NCBI RefSeq assembly: GCF_023343835.1
Contig: NC_064443.1
Location: 10,726,001 to 10,790,000 of the forward strand
Source of the DNA: Lagopus muta
Taxonomy: Eukaryota > Chordata > Aves > Galliformes > Phasianidae
DNA length: 64,000 nt
Reading direction: 5' to 3'
Position numbers and translations under genes: made by a program. The notes beneath the pieces are model-generated. The model saw only the letters and a list, made by a program, of their open reading frames with translations, made no database searches and was not told where the DNA came from. This document shows, piece by piece, positions 61,601-64,000 of this stretch (position 1 is the stretch's first letter; the number at the start of each line of letters is the position of its first letter).

Positions 61601-63623
61601 CCAGAGGTTTTCACAGGGGTGGTTCCTACTCAGTTCAAAGAGAGAGAGCACAAAAGAGATTGGGCCCTGTGGGTGTTGGTTGGCCTAGACAACAATTCAG
61701 TTGGCATGGCCCTGCGGACAGCAGCTTTATCATGTGAGCCTAAAAGATGACAAGGGCAATGGTAGTGCCTAGATATCCTGGTGGAATCGCAGGATCTCCA
61801 CCCTTTCCTTTTGCACATGAATGCCTGTGAATAGAGACCCTGGAATAAGGCAGAGCAAGGGCTGCAGGTCTGTTTTCAAGTGCAAATATCGGGTTGTTTG
61901 CTTGCAAGCATGCACAACAGGAGGGCACCTACCTGTGTACATGTGTGCACTGTGTAACAGGGACAGTGGTTTTAACTGTAAAACAGATACAATGCCTTCC
62001 CCTTCCAGGTTTGTGAAGCTGCTCTACAACTGCCATGCTTTAAGGTAAAACAATTCTGACTTTGGATGCCTGAAAGCATCAGATTGTAAAGTGCAGGGGG
62101 ATTTCCCGAGCAGCTGAGCAGGGATACAGCAGGCAGAGCAGAGAGCTGAAGGTGCTGTGCAGCGTTCCCAGCCCACACACAGCAGTACAAAGCTGGGGGA
62201 GGGTCACCCCCCCCAGCTTCGGGGGTATGGGGCAATGGGGTCAGCTGTGAGCACAGCAGACGCTGTGCATGTTGATATGTGCAACTGACGTTCCTATTGC
62301 TGCCTGCCTGCCAGGGATAGTGCTTTAATTAAATCAAACTGTGCAAAGCCAGGTGCCTGGACAGGGCTGCGCACAGCTGTGCATGCACTCACATAAGAGG
62401 ACTGTGAATGTATTGTGGCACAGCATGAGCATCTCAGTGCACACAGTTCATTGTGTCCAAACTGCTCCCATAGGTTCCTCCTGCATGCTTTTACACGTTA
62501 TTGGACTCGCTGAGCTCCTCTCAGGTGTGCTGAGTGCTTGCCAGTAAAAGAGGCCTTCTAGACATGTCAAGCTGACCGGCTCCAAACTTCGCTCAGCCCC
62601 AGGGGGTTTATTACAAGTTTGGGACAGGCCTTATAATAAAACATTTTCTCTGCAGGAGGGTAAAGAAAATATGTAGCAGGTGATTCAAGCAAGGTCTGCA
62701 GGAGGAGAGTTCTCCTGTCCCAGCTCTGACGTTTTGTGCCAGCAAGGTTCCCATTGCTTCTGTCCTGGATTATTTGTTGTTAATGATGGTTTACTTTTAG
62801 ATAGAAAAATCTCAATCTGCGATGGAGTTTTATTTTTGCTTGTGGGTAAAGTCTGCTTTTCTTTTGGGGAGGGCTGCAATTTAGCATTAAGCTCTTTTGG
62901 CATCCGAGGGACAAGTTCAGTTTTAAAAAAAAATTAAAAAAAAAAAGCCACTCTATCAGCAAATAAAGCAGGAGGTTATGTAAGAGGAATAATACGGACC
63001 TGGCCTCAGTGCATCTCCCCCTCTTTATGTGATTAAAGGTTTCAGTGCACCCAGGGAGGGGGCTGGCATTGCGTAAGAGCCTCTTTGCTTCCAAGCTTTT
63101 CCTCTCTTAAATCTAAGAGACCCAGTGGATTTATGACCAGCCTGGGCTTTTTTAAGCAGATGGCTGGGTTTGTTATCATTTTGTATGAATGATGATAACA
63201 CTGCAGGCTGAGAGGATTAATGCAAGAAATGAAAAGCAGCAACACCTCTTTTATTTTCTTCCTGTGGTGTTTTCCCACATTCAAGGGGCAAAGCACACAG
63301 CACTAGGTCTACAAAGTGTAATGCAATAGGTCTGCACTGACAAGTGCCACAGGGCTGGCTGTGAGTTTCCATAGGATGAGAACACCTTTGTGGAGTGCAA
63401 TGAAAGTAGTATACTGGGAATACTAACAGTATACTCCCAGAAGTATACTGGAATTTGATTTTTAAAGGGGTTTTAAGCTATATGAACAACTCAAGCCCTG
63501 GTTACCTCAGAGAAGACTGAGGACAGATAGAGAAGTAGTAGAAAAATTATGATCTCCAAGAGGAGAGCTATATTGAGTTTATATTTTCTGTTTGCACTAA
63601 CATCTCCCTTTGTTCCTAGACCC
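58693..63623. other. gene-free spacer, part 8
   Basis: No coding exon is recognised. The main anomaly is a CpG-bearing patch at about 61230-61435. Confidence 0.5.
61230..61435. promoter_or_regulatory. CpG-bearing patch, candidate conserved enhancer
   Basis: About fifteen CpGs occur in 200 bp (GCAACGCGATGGCGGG, GGCGCCGCGGAACGACGAGG, TTAGCGCGTTTCGCTC) in a region otherwise nearly CpG-free. They are interleaved with TAATTG/CAATTA homeodomain cores and E-box-like CAGCTG. No frame looks coding. Function is inferred from composition only. Confidence 0.3.
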
Positions 63624-63972
63624 ATAGAATCATTTGTGTTAGAAGGGTCCCTTAAAGGCCATCTGATCCATCCCCACTGCAATGAACAGGGACACCCACA
63701 GCTCCGTCAGGTGCTCATAGCCCGTCCAGCCTGACTTTGGCTGCCACCAGGGATGGGGCACCACCACCTCTCTGGGCAGCCTGTGCCAGTGCCTCACCGC
63801 CCTTATTGTAAAAAACTTCTTTCTTACAGCCAATCTAAACTTTTCCTCTTTTAGTTTGAAACCCTTTCCCCTTTCCCTGTTACAACAGGACCTGCTAAAG
63901 AGTCTGTCCTCTTCCTTCTTATAGCTCCTCTTTAGCTATCGAACAGCTGCTCTCAGGTCTTCCTGGAGCTGA
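63624..63972 (-). mobile_element. CR1 LINE 3' region, minus orientation
   Basis: The copy reads CATAGAATCATTTGTGTTAG, GGTCCCTTAAAGGCCATCTG, ACCTCTCTGGGCAGCCTGTG, CTTTTAGTTTGAAACCCTTT and CCCTGTTACAACAGGACC, successive blocks of inverted CR1. It is the longest copy (about 350 bp) and continues close to the window end. The divergence suggests an older insertion than the 58.5 kb copy. Confidence 0.93.
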
Positions 63973-64000
63973 AACAAAAAGCTGAAATGAAAATGTTTGT

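Noticed and set aside
1..64000. CRISPR arrays, operons, phage or plasmid genes, endogenous viral genes
   Set aside because: None was seen. The window is a eukaryotic chromosome segment with intron-split genes and CR1 retroposons.

Overview
This is a vertebrate nuclear window and almost certainly avian, probably galliform (chicken-like). Its genes are intron-split with GT-AG junctions. CR1 LINE 3' ends, the dominant bird retroposon, occur at least five times, and most of the sequence is CpG-poor apart from one sharp promoter island. The gene order TMEM43 - XPC - LSM3 matches human 3p25 as I recall it. No bacterial, plasmid, CRISPR or viral content was seen.

Layout. Bases 1-76 hold the last codons of TMEM43 (+), followed by its 3' UTR to about 1.7 kb. 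From 13412 down to 3890 lies a complete XPC gene (-), rebuilt here as 16 coding exons that join in frame into a 957-residue protein. LSM3 (+, 13497-15310) is a complete four-exon gene for a 102-residue protein. XPC and LSM3 are head to head, with start codons separated by only 84 bp inside a CpG island. TMEM43 and XPC converge tail to tail.

From about 15.6 kb to the end (about 48 kb) I found no coding exon. This looks like the spacer that in other amniotes lies between LSM3 and SLC6A6. It holds CR1 copies (34.4, 37.9, 44.1, 58.5 and 63.6 kb), microsatellites, a 152-nt pure homopurine tract at 51.65-51.80 kb, a 37-nt poly-T run at 38.15 kb, CpG-enriched patches at 47.7-48.3 and 61.2-61.4 kb, and several E-box or homeodomain-like motif clusters that could be regulatory.

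How the genes relate: XPC recognises damaged DNA in global-genome nucleotide excision repair. LSM3 is a subunit of the Lsm2-8 (U6 snRNP) and Lsm1-7 (mRNA decay) rings. They share a housekeeping-type divergent promoter carrying a TCTCGCGAGA element, a GC box and a YY1/TISU-like start context. TMEM43 is an inner-nuclear-membrane protein transcribed from an independent promoter outside the window.

I did not find a new multi-gene system. The observations most worth checking are the shared promoter architecture, the in-frame and weakly spliced XPC exon 15 that encodes exactly the centrin-binding helix, the homopurine tract, and the candidate regulatory patches in the gene-free part. Exon boundaries were derived by hand from reading frame, splice dinucleotides and remembered homology to human proteins. 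No search or alignment was run.
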